Below, one piece after another: positions 46,081 through 57,660 of a stretch of DNA of 64,000 bases. Origin of the DNA: Dicyema japonicum (lineage: Eukaryota > Dicyemida > Rhombozoa > Dicyemidae); NCBI GenBank assembly GCA_011109175.1, contig RDEW01000028.1:62001-126000 (forward strand), in the 5' to 3' direction. Below the pieces are notes generated by a model. The model worked only from the letters and a program-made list of their open reading frames with translations. It was not told the origin of the DNA and did not search any database. Within the stretch, counting starts at the first letter, position 1, and each line of letters opens with the position of its first letter. A program made the position numbers and the translations under genes.

Positions 46081-46560
46081 TGACTACAGTTTTGGTTACA
46101 GCAGACTAACGACTAGCCAAGTCCGTCATTTCACCTCAGACAAGACACTGGGAAAATACTAAGTTGATATAAAGGCAAATAATTCAATAATTTCCTTAGT
46201 TAACTCATAAAAATTGTGGAGTACCCATTGATGCGAAGAGACTAGTTACTGATGAGCTTCTCTGGGCTATACAAAATGGGAAACCATCCTATCAGATAAT
46301 CATAAAGTCATGTATTATAACACTTGCACATACAAACATCAGGACAAACTCAGAGAAGATCGTGGCTAACCAAAAAGGGAGTACAGAGTGACGAAACAGC
46401 AAATCATTGGAAATAATGTCTACGAAGCACTATGCCAGTTACTCAATGACCATACAGATATCCCACTTGAGGACTTTTATGGGCTCAAGGGGAAACATTA
46501 ACCAATCTGAGAACACTGATATCTACTTGTGGTCTCGGAATTAAATAAGAAACAGAAATG
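46081..46560. other. Intergenic, nothing recognised
   Basis: Decayed sequence between the LINE fragment and the TAF11 3' end. No motif seen. Confidence 0.35.
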
Positions 46561-46566
46561 TATAAA

Positions 46567-47008
46567 TTAAGCAAAAGGGGAAAATTTAAGAGATCCAATG
46601 AATTTGTTACGTCTCTGTACTTTCCTAAATCCCTCAATAATGTGCATAGGTTTGAGGGATCCAATCTCCCCAGTACCATCCCTCACACTCAGAGCTTCTT
46701 CAATCACTTCCCCGACGAACAGTTTAGTGATTCCAGAAATGGCTATAAGAACGTTTTGATTTAAAGAGACCCCCACGGAAGAATTTACAATCTTTGGTTA
46801 ATCGACTAATACTTTCTTAATTGATGAACGTAGAAAAGTGGCTCTACGGAACTGTTCGTAACGACTGAGCTGATCATCAGAGAAATGGGCGATTAGGAAC
46901 CTTATATTTAGTTACATTGTACTGAAGTTTGGTATCCTCAGATATTGAATTTATATCAATTTGATCACTTTGAGTTTTCTCTGTTTCCTCATTCTTAACA
47001 TCAGACAT
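46567..47008 (-). CDS. TAF11: TFIID subunit TAF11
   Basis: TAF11 forms a histone-fold pair with TAF13 in the general transcription factor TFIID. Three exons join in frame: 47008-46901, 46869-46813 and 46791-46567, with introns of 31 bp (46900-46870) and 21 bp (46812-46792), giving 129 residues. After an acidic N-terminus (MSDVKNEETEKTQSD) comes the conserved domain: LSRYEQFRRATFLRSSIKK, IVNSSVGVSLNQNVLIAISG, ITKLFVGEVIEEALSV and LKPMHIIEGFRKV. These align with RYEMYRRSAFPKAAIKR, SQNVVIAMSGI and KVFVGEVVEEAL of animal TAF11. The last residues (SLKFSPFA) differ from the usual KHKKIIFF, so a further small 3' exon is possible. The start is the first methionine after an AT-rich island. Confidence 0.9.
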
Positions 47009-47087
47009 AACTATTTTAATTTTAAATAATAAAATATTTATGTATAAATTATAAAATTTATTTTACCTTATTTTCAGAAATGATTTG
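47009..47087. promoter_or_regulatory. Possible bidirectional AT-rich promoter
   Basis: A 79-bp, almost pure A/T stretch between the TAF11 start (minus) and an ATG on the plus strand at 47088. Both directions look like gene starts, so a shared promoter is plausible; nothing else shows it. Confidence 0.35.
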
Positions 47088-47177
47088 TTGTGTTATTTAA
47101 ATCATTATTTTTCTGGTTGAGACTGTTTGTGCAGGGCTTTCCAAAGATTGTAAGCCTTGGGTTACTAATGATAATAT
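47088..47177 (+). other. Possible first exon cut off by LINE-B
   Basis: An ATG at 47088 right after the AT-rich island opens a frame with one TAA. Removing a 43-45-bp GT...AG segment gives a continuous start ending SKDCKPWVTNDNIL. The LINE-B 5' end follows at about 47178. It may be a host gene interrupted by the insertion, or noise. No family recognised. Confidence 0.25.
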
Positions 47178-47720
47178 TCTGGTAAGTGGTGACGTCCCTC
47201 TTTGAAATATGTCTTCTTCACGCTTGACTACCCATTCTCCCTCGTTATTTTCAACACTCAATGTCTAAGTTCATAACCAAAAAAACATCATCTCATGGGG
47301 TCAGCATTTGCTCTCTTCAAGAAACGAAAATTACCGCATATTCTACTACGAAATTGGATGATGATTATATAATTACTTAGGACTATGATTTTAGACATTA
47401 TGGTATTGGATTTACTGTCCAGAGATCTTTGTGACACATGTATGGGCTGTCTCGGATCGTATTGCAGTCATGCAACTCAAGTTCGGAACGAAACCTAATT
47501 CTGTCATCAATGTCTATGCTCCGATCTCTGCCTGGGTTGATCCCAACCATGAAGAGCTCGATGCGTTCTAATCATGTTTGACTGGGACATATGACTCACC
47601 TTCGTCATCATTTCTGACGTTTATTGGTGGTGACTGGAATGCTAGAGTTTGTAAAGTGAGGAATGAGAAGACCTTATTGGATCTCATGCTAGGAACCACC
47701 GAAATTCCTCTGTTGTTTTA
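47178..47720 (+). mobile_element. LINE-B 5' part
   Basis: Starts with the LINE-B terminus (GTGGTGACGTCCC) and keeps decayed endonuclease blocks: VTHVWAVSDRIAVMQLKFGT, VINVYAPISAWVD and TFIGGDWNARV. The RT is absent; the sequence changes to LINE-R about 47745. Confidence 0.7.
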
Positions 47721-47744
47721 TTAGTCCAATGGGCAGATGCTTGG

Positions 47745-47990
47745 TTGCAAGGTCTTCGTTATTCCAATAGAAATGACGTGGGAAGGAATTGCAACAAAGT
47801 ACCACAAAGGTTATCTGAAGCAGTTAGGGGTAGATAGGAAGCTCCAGGTATACAGTCCACTGTATTAAGCGGACACTTGAATATAGGAGGCAATGCCCGG
47901 AGATACTATATATGGAGGGGGCTCAATTTTAAAAGACGCTCTCGGAGCTGTTTAAGCAATCAGAATCTAACTTGTCTAAGGATTCTGGCC
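47745..47990 (+). mobile_element. LINE-R C-terminal fragment
   Basis: Encodes VFVIPIEMTWEGIATKYHKG and, after frame changes, QSTVL and a LEYRRQCPE-like stretch. This corresponds to IIPVVLTWDGVVSK and what follows in the copy at 45125. Confidence 0.55.
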
Positions 47991-48299
47991 AATAGGCAGG
48001 TGATGAAGGTTATTGATTGCTAGATGTTAACTTTTTTGTTGGTTAATAAGGCTGAGTTTAATTTGTACTCTATTTCAACTTTTTTAAAGACTGTTGAGAG
48101 GTGATACAAACATGGCTTTTTTCCACTTTTTAAACGCGAATACATCCTGGTTATTATTATGTAATTTGTCTTTTTGCTTATTTTCATATCCTAATTTTTC
48201 ATTATTGCTCTCAAATCCCGCAGTTTCAAAGAGGACCTTTCTTCATTATCGTATTTTCTGGAAAATATGTTTAGGTTTTCCTTGGGAAAATATGTTCAA

Positions 48300-48395
48300 G
48301 AACCTTTAACCGAATGGACAGCAAGGGGATTCGAACCTGGACCACATGATTTTTGTTCGACAATCGTAACACTGCCCAAACACAACATATAGAAA
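48300..48395 (-). mobile_element. tRNA-like SINE, family S1
   Basis: Minus strand: TTTGGGCAGTGTTACGATTG, a spacer, then GTGGTCCAGGTTCGAATCCC, a good B box. The following CTTGCTGTCCATTCGGTT matches the copy at 6975 (TCGCTGTACATTTTGGTT). Confidence 0.65.
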
Positions 48396-48579
48396 GGTTT
48401 AATCCAATTAAAATTATTGCAGAATGTGAGGTAGTGCTAAATGGTATAATAAAATAGAAATGGTAACCGATTGAAACCATCTAAACAGCTATTTCGCCAA
48501 GTTAATGTGAAAACATAATAACGTCGAATTCGATGGACTATTAGTGGGAATAAGGAATTTTCGGCCTCCAAACTATTTA

Positions 48580-51425
48580 TTATTATTTAAGCACTTCACA
48601 AGAGCCATACTAATTATAGCCCCGCATGTGCAGCAAAAGAAACAAGGTTAGATGTCATCCTTTTCCATCCTCCCCTGTTCCTAGCCAAGGCTTTCATGTT
48701 GTCCAGGTCGGATTTCTTGACTAACATAGTATGTTTCCATAGATATGTTCGATGGGGATGTTAATTCCATCATCAGCACGTGTCCGAAGAGGTTCCATCG
48801 GGATTCCAGTACTTTTAAGCTGATAGGTCTAGTGCTGTATCTCTTATATAAAGCATTCCTCGATATTCTCGTAGGCCAAGTAGTTCCTGTTATTTTTCTC
48901 AGCTGACCTCTGTGGAACGAGTCTAGTTTTTCCATATCCGCTGATGAGGTCGTCCAAGTTCCAGCGTTATATAAAAGTACGGGTTTTATGGATGAGTCGT
49001 ATAATAGGATTCTCATTTTCGATACCTCTTTGATTCTTCAGTTTATATAACGCATCATTGGCTAGAGTTTTCCTACGTAAATTATCTTCGCTATCTCCCA
49101 TTGTTGAACCGAGTTTCTTTACTTGTCGCCACTTCTCTTCTAGGATGTTACTCATCCTTTTTATCTCTGTGAGTTCTGTTATCTCTCTGTTCACAGTAAG
49201 AAACCATTTCCCCAGTACATCTGGTCTTTTTCTAATAGGTGTTCCAGGACCTCTTTGTCTTCAGAATTAGGTCTACATCGTCCGCGTAGATCACTTCTTC
49301 CGTCTTTCCTTGGTAAACGGTCTAAGTTCCCTCATAGCTGCTTCCAGGTAAATTGTGAATAGTAGAAGAAAAAGAGTCTCCTTATGGAGTACTCGTGTTT
49401 GTTTCAAATTTTCTTGATTGGTCTTTCCGACTCTCACAAGGAGCTCAGTGTTGGAAAGTAAAATTCGGGTCATCCTTAGAGTCGACACATCAAGAAATCC
49501 ACTCAGTACCCCCATTAATTTGTTCCTGTTAACCGTATCAAAAGCTCTTGATAGGTCAATTCCGAGAATATTGGTAGCGTCACGGTATCTTTGATGTGTT
49601 GCACACCTCCATCTGTGACTCCAGACCGCATCAGTTGTGGATCTCCCTTCTCGAAAACCACATTGACTATCTGGTAGGTATTTGTAAGCAGGTTTTTTTA
49701 TTCGTTCAAGCACAATGTTTGCCAAGAGTTTGGGTAATGAATTTAGTAGTATGATGGGTCGCAAATTTTCGAGCGGTCCTCTGGTTTAGTTGATTTTTTG
49801 TATGGGGATTAGTAGTCCCGTACCCAGAGGTAGAGTCCAGTTGGTGGAGAACATTCAATTTAGTAGCATTGCAATTTTGTCATTCAGGCAGTCGGGTCCG
49901 TATTTTATTAGTTCGGGATCTATTTTGTCTGGTCCAGGACTTCTGTTATTCTTGAGTTTTCGGCAGGCAGTTTTGATTTCCTCGGCGTAATTAAAATCTC
50001 CAGCCGCAATGGCTTCAGTTTGTTCTTCGGTGTTCAGTATCAGCTTACCGTTCTCGTCTTTTATGGTTAGTCGACTTAGGTTTGTTCGTCGCAGCAAACG
50101 GGCAGCGACGTACACCTGTCGTTGTCTTTCATATTGTTTACCTCTTCTATACAGGAGGCTATTTCGTCTAGGAAAGCTTCTTGTTCAGACTTTATTTTTC
50201 TTCTGACAAATTGTCTTTCCTTGAAGGGCTTTTCTCGTATTAGCGTCAGTGGCATTTGATTTTCTCATGTTTATTTCTTTTAAACTTTTCGCAAGCTCAG
50301 GAACATCTGGATGAATAGCCTTCAGGTGCATTTTACTGTTTTCCCTTTTGCCAAGACATGCCTTAGCAGCTTCGTTGATGGTATCCTTTGTGCGTTTCCA
50401 GCGTCTTCTAACGAGATATCGACCAATACGTCCTGCAATTAAGTCTGAATGTATTGTTGATATTTCTCAGTAGTCTCCGGTTGAGAAATAAGCCTTTCAG
50501 TCGCCTCTGATTTTCTCATAATTGTGATTTTTGCATTCTTGTATTTTATGGCATGTTTTTCAGGGTGAAGGTCGCAATAACCATATTGTGATCGCTGACA
50601 GTGGTTGAGCCTTCACATGAACTTGCGTTTACTAGAAGGTGTTTGTCTTTACTCCAGCATATGACATAATCTATTTGGTTGTATATTGGACCAGCTTTCC
50701 TCTGAGTTCATTCGCTTCCCCATCCACGTAGTTTTGTGGCAGGATACGTAAATGCAGTATTGCATAGGAAAAGGTTGTTTGCCATACAAAATGACCAAGT
50801 ATTGTCCCGGGTAGGTTTCTTATTTCACGTCCATGTTCTCCCAAGAAAACATCATCCGGGTTATTCTTCATCCCGATTTTCGCATTCAAATCCCCAGAAT
50901 GAGTATTAGTGATGACGACTCATATTCGTTGTACGTCCGTAACAGTGTTGAATAGAAGTTGTCTAGTTCTGTCGGATCTTTCGCTACTCTCCCGCAGTGT
51001 GACGCATAAACATTTATAATTGTCAGAAAGCTCTTCGAAGGAAGTAAGTCGTTTAGACGGATTTGTATAACACAGATGTTGTCATTCACACTCCATGTAC
51101 GGTGGACTGCACTTGTCAACTTTGAGTGGATGGCAAATCCAAGTCCATAATATTTTGAGTCACTGGTAGACATATTATTCGATATTCGCCATAACTCTCA
51201 TCAAGGCTACAAGTAACTTTTGTCTCTTGTAGGCACGCAATGGATACGTCGTATCTCTCCAAGTCGTCACAAGAGAATCTTCCTTGACCTGGTCGTAGAT
51301 AAGCCTCTAGCATTGAACATAAGGAGCTTTAGACGAGATGCATCCTTTGTATCCCTTGCTTTCTAGACATTTTCTCAACTGTGATCCATCCAATTAAGAA
51401 ACGAGGCACGTCACCACCTCACCTA
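48580..51425 (-). mobile_element. LINE-B, full-length but frameshifted
   Basis: A 2.85-kb copy flanked by the 11-bp duplication CAAACTATTTA (48569-48579 and 51426-51436). From the 5' end: endonuclease (LQETKVTCSLDESYG, INVYASHCG, MNAKIG), linker, RT (NNRSPGPDKIDPELIKYGPD, MRPIILLNSLPKLLANIVLE, CGFREGRSTTDAVW, GIDLSRAFDTVNR) and the tail (KPVLLYNAGTW, LDSFHRGQLRKI, NLFGHVLMMELTSPSNISM). At least six frame breaks, so it is inactive and older than the copy at 31364. The right duplication abuts the mariner element. Confidence 0.9.
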
Positions 51426-51436
51426 CAAACTATTTA

Positions 51437-52090
51437 CAGGGTTTTCCTATTTATTTAATAACTTTGTCAAAATTTGTCAAAATCTTTAATAATTCGTCAA
51501 AATATTTAATAAATTTGTCATAAAATTTAATAACTTAGTCAAAATGTTTAATAATTTTGCAAAATATTTATGGGATTATTATTTATATTTTTTGGGAATA
51601 TTATTTATATTTTTGGATCATTATATATATTTTTAGATCATTATATATTTATTGGATTATTAAGTCCCTATAAAAACAACTGGTATCCAATTAATTTTTA
51701 ACGTGTATAGGGTATGAATTGTATTTTTTGCCTCTTTACACTCCTCAACTTAATCCAATTGAAGAGTTTTTCTGTTTGGAAAAATAACATAAAAAAATGT
51801 AGGATCTCCGAGAAATTAATAAACGCAATTCAAAACATTGGAGAAATTCCATCAGATGTGTGCAATAATTTGTATAACCACATTCGAAGCTATTTAGTTA
51901 AAGCATTGGATTATGAAGAATTTTAATTTATAGTTGTTTTTTTCAATTAATTTTAAAATTGGTTTTTTTAATTTGACCCTTGACAAAGTTATTAAGCATT
52001 TTGACAATTTTATTAAATTTTATGACAAAGTTATTAAATTTTTTGACAGTTATTAAATTTTGACTGTATTAAATAAATAGAAAAACCCTG
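51437..52090 (+). mobile_element. Tc1/mariner-type element, internally deleted
   Basis: A 654-bp element flanked by TA on both sides (51435-51436, 52091-52092). The ends CAGGGTTTTCCTATTTATTT and, inverted, CAGGGTTTTTCTATTTATTT belong to inverted repeats of roughly 110 bp. These contain repeated TTTAATAA-TTTGTCAAAA units. Inside, 51720-51926 encodes LPLYTPQLNPIEEFF and then SVWKNNIKKCRISEK, the C-terminal DDE/D block of IS630-Tc1-mariner transposases (LNPIE holds the last acidic residue). One frameshift lies between them. The first two catalytic aspartates are deleted, so it depends on another source of transposase. Confidence 0.85.
51714..51926 (+). pseudogene. mariner-type transposase C-terminus
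   Basis: The final third of a transposase. PxYxPxLNPIE is followed by WKN and a helical C-terminus (LINAIQNIGEIPSDVCNNLY, then RSYLVKALD). A one-base frame change near 51775 separates the LNPIE block from the rest. Confidence 0.8.
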
Positions 52091-52690
52091 TATTATTAAA
52101 TATTATTAAAAGGATATTTATATTAAATTTTAAATTTTCGTAAGGGAAAATAAATTAAAATATTTACTTTTTAACTAAAAAATTTATTTTTATTTTATTT
52201 AAAAAATACGATATGTTGATTTTGTTGCAGGAAAGTGGCATCGAAGGAAAGTCTATCCTACTCCAAGACTACAAAAACTTAGATTGGAGAGTGTTTCCCA
52301 TACTTTTTCGACTACAACTTGTATGGTTTTTATCCAAACAACTTCAAATCCTTCGATAACTCATTATTCATTTCAATAGTGTAGTGCGTGAGGATTTTTA
52401 TAAAATGTAAATCAATTCATTTCACTAAGAAGCCTTCCTGCGCAACCGATTCATTTACGATGGAAAGAAATTGATTAAAAAGTCTAAAGATTCAATCCTG
52501 GGAAACCATGGTAAGGAACAAGTCCAAGAGCAGACAGGAGAGTGTCTGGAATAACCTCATGTCCACCCAAAGCAAACATTCCTCCCTCATGAAAATGTGG
52601 AATACTCTTCTAGGCTTCACCAAGTGAGGACGCCTCCTTGCGAAGACCTAGAGAACAAGAACTTTTTAAACAAGATCATGAAGGCTTATT
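52091..52690. other. Unassigned; possible exon remnants
   Basis: An AT-rich island (52091-52205) is followed by an ATG at 52214 with ESGIEGKSILLQDYKNLDWR and, near 52430, EAFLRNRFIYDGKKL in another frame. They look protein-like but I could not join them or name a family. Confidence 0.25.
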
Positions 52691-52699
52691 CTTCCGTGA

Positions 52700-53720
52700 G
52701 TTTTATCCCTCACCAGAAAATTGAGGGTCTTTCTAATTATAGAAATACTCATTCTAGATCAGATTAAACCTTACCTTTCGGACGTATCCTTCCAACATGG
52801 TTTAGGAAGAGTCACTCTACAATTACTCACCTTCCATGCTTAACGATATTTATAAAGGAGGACCTACAATGAAAACCTCGGTATCAAAAGACCCTTGTGT
52901 GCTCCATTGATATACAGAAGGCTTTTGACTCAATTCCGAGGAAATTACTTACTAGGAAGATTTATGGCTGTAACATGACAAACAATTAGAAAATAAATTT
53001 CTAAATGGACCAAGAATAATTTCATATTACACATTATCTATCACTACATTGTTTACCAAATGGGGTCCCACAGGGATCATCACTGTCACCCATTCTTTAC
53101 AATTTTTATGAGCGATGTGCCTTCCCGCAGCAACACTCTGATCCTCGCTTATGCTGATGACATAATCCTGGCAACAAGAGTATTTACATAGCAGGTATCC
53201 GTTTACAAGATTTACTGGACAATCTGAGCTGTTGGCTTACGAGGAACCTATCACACACAAGTCCTGAAAATTCTAGATGATTTTTTCATCAAACATATGA
53301 ATAGCAAACTCGTCACCTTTTTTACCCTTAATGGAATGTCAATCCCCTCCACCAACTCTATCAAAATACTGGGGATCACATACGACCCCCTTATGAGTTA
53401 AACATGTCAGCAACGTAATTTCCTACTCCCAAAGAAAACTAAATTGTGTAAAAATACCTGTTGGATACTACAAAGGCTGTTTCTACTAACCAATAAGCCA
53501 CCTTTATACAAACCTATAAAGTCAATGTCTTACAAGAAACAGTCACGAGGGCCCTAAAAAGATTCTCTTTGTCACTAATGCCAACTCCGTTCGAGGAACG
53601 GTTACCAAAAATTCCAAAGTGTCTCATTCATACAGGAAGAGCGTCGGTTCTTGGGAGAACACAGAGAGAGAATGAGACGAATGCTTAAGAATGCCGGGAT
53701 CACCTGACGACCACCCTTTT
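52700..53720 (+). mobile_element. LINE-A degenerate copy
   Basis: Decayed RT blocks: CSIDIQKAFDSIPRKLLTRK (about 52896), NGVPQGSSLSPIL (about 53056) and a LAYADDIIL-like stretch split by frame changes (about 53148). The C-terminus near 53660-53700 reads HRERMRRMLKNAGIT and a stop. It ends near 53750 in a TTATTTATTTAAC tail. Confidence 0.65.
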
Positions 53721-53930
53721 ATTTTGTCGATGATTTTTATTTATTTAACAACCCAAGACCACGGTGCAACCTAACTAATTATCACGTCATCTCGATACAT
53801 CTAACAGTGGCCTCATCTTCCTCGTTCCCGCGGGAGAATGACAGGACGACTGAATGATTTTTCAGAGCCACATTCTCGTGATCTGGGGTCTTGTCTCATA
53901 AGAGTTCGGTGAATTAAGTACCGACTTCCC
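53721..53930 (-). mobile_element. LINE-A 3' end (minus strand)
   Basis: The minus strand shows the decayed C-terminal coding region (KMRPLLDV-like) and the UTR motif TAATTAGTTAGGTTGCACCG ending in TTAAATAAATAAA. It meets the preceding plus-strand copy tail to tail. Confidence 0.5.
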
Positions 53931-53939
53931 TAGATTAGT

Positions 53940-54110
53940 AGATGTACCTGATGTAACGGGAAAATTAAAGGCTAACCAGGACAAGATATGCCCATGTGGT
54001 CGTTAAAAACACGGAACACCGAGAAAAGATGCGAAGACTGTTGAGGGAGGCCGGGATCACCTGAATTTTGTTTATTTTGGATATGACGGTGGTTTTCTGG
54101 TTAAATAATA
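53940..54110 (+). mobile_element. LINE-A 3' end, 5'-truncated
   Basis: Encodes NTEHREKMRRLLREAGIT and a stop, followed by the UTR ATATGACGGTGGTTTTCTGG and a TTAAATAATAATAA tail. Nearly the same UTR as at 11200. Confidence 0.65.
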
Positions 54111-55400
54111 ATAATTAAAAACTAATTTTGATTTATGGATAAAACCATAATGTCACGAAAATTAACCACAATAATATAATCTAAATATTTATATTTAAAA
54201 TCTTATTATTATAATTGCAGAATATTATTATTAAAACACAATTAATTCACAAAGTAGACTACTTCTTTGAGAGCCAAGCTATGCGCCCACTCAATAGCTC
54301 CAATAATCCAGTCCGACTTCCCAGAAGTTGTTAGTTTGACAGGGGAATAATTGTGGTTCTTTTATTTGTCAGATTGAAGCTGGTATCCAATTTCTCTTAG
54401 GAAATTATCGAAAAGACAAGATGCCGACTCAAAAAATATGGGAGCGACCGGCATTGCTGCGTCCTATTTAATAGCTGCTGCTCTTCTACAAGTTAGTGAG
54501 GTCGGGGTTACTTAACTAACTAAAGTAGACCATGTGCGGTGCTAAGAATACGTGTGAATATTAAATTATGACATCACGTAAAGCTACAGCACGTGTACTA
54601 CACGATTAAACTTTAAAACCACAAATTTTCAAATACTTACAATTGAAGTCAATTAATGAGGAATTAAAATATGAAATTTCATATCGAGGATTTATAGTGA
54701 GACATCTCCAAGTTACTAAATTTTTATTGAATCCATGTGGCGTCATGTGGTGCTATGTGGCTAAATGATTAAAAATGCATCTTCCTTTCCTCTATGGCGT
54801 CATTGGATCCACCTTACTAAGGAGACGCCCCATGCCTAGCCGGCATCAAAAGGATCCAACTATTCTTTCAATCGGGAGACAATTTCGTTACCTGGAGACG
54901 AGTCCTGGAATCGCTGCAACGCGTCAGGATCAAGGAGTTAGTTAGTTTTACCTTTGGAATAATTTTATTTATTTTATTTACCAATTTTGTGTCAAATGAG
55001 ATTATAACCCCAGTGTATCAGACACTTCCTCGTTACGTAAATTTTTATATTCAATATCTCCCGTGTCCATAATTTCGTCCATTTACAAGAAAAATGAAAC
55101 ATGAGATCTCATCCATCATGAGGAGGTGAGGAAATTTCCTGTCATAGAGGTGCATCACCACCTCAATCATTTGTATAATCAACCTAGATATGCTCAAATA
55201 ACCGTAGTTAACCCTATAAGTTGACCAAATAAATAAGGAATAACACAGGTATAACAATTTTCCCTTGAATTATAGCAGTGGGACTAATTTAATAGCCATG
55301 TGCGCAGTTTTGATAATTAATATGTGTTTTGTGTCTATGTTTATTTGGTTTTGTATTCTGGCAAACCGCCACAAGAAAGTATTGCGTGTTAATAGTCCAG
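54111..55400. other. Intergenic with retroposon P fragment
   Basis: A plus-strand retroposon P piece lies at 54795-54875 (GGAGACGCCCCATGCCTAGC, then CGGCATCAAAAGGATCC). A motif GGTGCATCACCACCTCAATC near 55148-55167 resembles an inverted LINE-B 5' end. Elsewhere only a minus-strand pair of short frames around 54240-54465 looks protein-like, with an internal TAA. Confidence 0.4.
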
Positions 55401-55406
55401 ACGGTG

Positions 55407-55816
55407 CTAATTAAAGTTCAATAAAGACATATTGATGGAAAAATAACAAAAAATTACTGATAAATTATCGAATAAAAAATCTGACGACAGTAATGCTAGA
55501 TGACTTAAATTGAACAAAACCTCAGAGTTCCTGTAATAAATGCTAGGAAATGAGTCAAAAAAGAATTCGAACATATTTTTTTGAAAAATCTCGTTAGCAT
55601 TCTAAATCGTTATTAGTAAATAAACGATTCCTGAGGCGGAGGGATTCCTCGTGGGCCGTGGAGATATTCTGTTTGGTCGTGAATCTCAAGAAAATTTCTC
55701 ATTAAGGATTCAGAGGATGAAATATCATTTCTACAATATCAATCAACTTTACACATTTCAATGGATTGAGAATCATTGCTTGATGAGAGAGAATAGATAT
55801 CAGAAGAGGTATCCAT
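55407..55816 (-). CDS. Unrecognised multi-exon gene
   Basis: A start at 55816 (MDTSSDIYSLSSSNDSQS) follows an AT-rich island on the minus strand. A 24-bp GT...AG intron joins it to NDISSSESLMRNFLEIHDQ and HGPRGIPPPQ. A second 24-bp intron-like segment (5' end GTTTATTTACTAATAACG) precedes a long open stretch, MFEFFFDSFPSIYYRNSEV and NLSHLALLSSDFLFDNL, ending at 55407. The second junction does not fit in frame by one base, so that part is uncertain. I do not recognise the family; the second part is hydrophobic and helical. Confidence 0.4.
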
Positions 55817-55954
55817 TTATATGTTAACTTGATTTGATAATAAATATTATGAAATCAAATCTGGTTCGCCATTTTAAAATTAATTTATTTTCAATAATTT
55901 AATTTTATAAAATAATAAATTTTATAAAATTAAAAAAATATAAAGTTAGCTCCT

Positions 55955-57345
55955 AAAATATGGGCCAAAAAAAACTTAGCGACACAATTGCAAAAACCCT
56001 AAATGACGTCTTTGAAACTAATACCGATCTAGGACTTGGAAATGGATTAATTAATACCCATACAAAAACCGAACAAATCAAAAGGACCAGTAGAAAATCT
56101 CCGCCCGATAATACTTCTGAATTCGATAGGCAAGGTGCTGGCAAACATTGCACTAAGCCGAATAAGGGTGTGGTGGATCTATACCAACCAGCAAGTCAAA
56201 GTGAGTTTCGAGAAGGGAGGCTACGGCAGTACATTGTATGGAGCCACAGATGGCGCTGCGCAACGCACCAAAGATTCAAGAGCGCAACAACCGTGTTGGG
56301 AATAGATCTCTCCAGAGCTTTCGACTCAATAAACAAACAGAAACTTATGAATGTGGTTGAAAAAATATTGGATGAATCGTCGGTTAGGATAATCAGACTA
56401 CTACTAGCGAACACAAGACTATCTGTGAGGACATAAGGAGCAACTTCCAGCAGTTTCAAAACAACGATTGGGACACCCCAGGGTGATTCCTTTTCCCCTT
56501 TAGTATTCATCATATACTTTGAATATGCACTCCGCGATCTCCGTAAATGCTATATAGGAAATATAGAAGAGACATCTTATTAGGATGATGTGGATTTCGT
56601 ATCACGGGACGCGACCGCACTCCAACACCTGCTCTAAAATACATTTGCAGAACTTGAGAAATGGTTTCTCAGCGTAAATAAACTGAAATTACGGAAATCA
56701 AAAAAGAAGACGATATTACTCATGACAAATGGAGACGTACTAATAAGCTCGGCTCTCTACTAGGAGATGCTGAAGATGTACTAAGGAGGAAAACACTGGC
56801 ATATGTGGCAATGGCTAAACTGAAGAAAAGATGGTTAAGAGCCAAAGGACTTGGAATTGACATCAGATGCATGCTTTACAACGCGTTTGTGAAACCGATC
56901 CTACTGTGCAACGCTGGGACATGAGGAAGTTCCTTCAACGAACTATTGAAACATGATTCGATCCATAGAAGGCAACTAAGAAGCTTACTCGGAATGGAGT
57001 GGCCACGTAGAATATCAACCACTGGTATCTACAACAAGTGTATGTGTTCTTACATCAGCAAGGATGTGATAGATGTTTGGGCATGTACTAAGAATGAACC
57101 CAGACGCACCCGCTAACAAAGCGATGGAAGATTATTTTGACAGTTGCGAAAAACCCTTCCACGGACGGCCTAGATCGACACTTCCGACAGTCCTAAACAA
57201 AGACTTAAATCGTGTGAGAAAAAATCTAAAGACGGGAGACGACCTGGACGAATTGAGATCACTCGCATTCGACAGAGGAAGATGGAAAAGACTAACTAAT
57301 AAATGCGGGGCATTATGGCTTTCGTGAAAGTGCCTTTAATAATAA
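55955..57345 (+). mobile_element. LINE-B, 5'-truncated copy
   Basis: Starts inside the linker/RT region and shows RT blocks: SEFREGRLRQYIVWSHRWRC, GIDLSRAFDSINK and TIGTPQGDSFSPLVFI. The active site is damaged (YADD reads SY*DDVDF near 56576). The C-terminal segment follows (FGHVLRMNPDAPANKAMEDY at 57076, TGDDLDELRSLAFDRGRWKR). The 3' end near 57345 is TTTAATAATAAATAATA. Several stops; inactive. Confidence 0.85.
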
Positions 57346-57534
57346 ATAATATATTTCTCCCTATACCACTTAGTGGGGCTTATAGCAGACAGTTTTGTGA
57401 GAACTATGATTGAACAAATGGAGATCATTGACTAAATGAAATACTACAAATTAAATATATATTTAAGATTTCAGCCACAAGTATAAGTATAAAACAACTG
57501 TATTGACTAAGACAATCAATTATATTATTAGTGT

Positions 57535-57660
57535 TATACAATACCTTTGTTAAACCAGTCCTACTAAGTCATCAACCTGGGCAACTTCAAGACTGAGCAA
57601 TAGGAGATAGATTCGTTTCATCGAAAACACCTCGGTTTTAATTGGCCAAGGAAAATATTT
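57535..57660 (+). mobile_element. LINE-B tail fragment
   Basis: Encodes NTFVKPVLLSHQPG and a decayed RFVSSKTPR-like stretch matching LYNSLVKPILLYNA...FHRGQLRK of LINE-B. A short remnant. Confidence 0.45.

Noticed and set aside
54237..54465. Minus-strand protein-like pair of frames (MPVAPIFFESASC..., SDWIIGAIEWAHSLALKE)
   Set aside because: Separated by an in-frame TAA with no GT...AG segment to remove it, and no AT island upstream; not supported as a gene.
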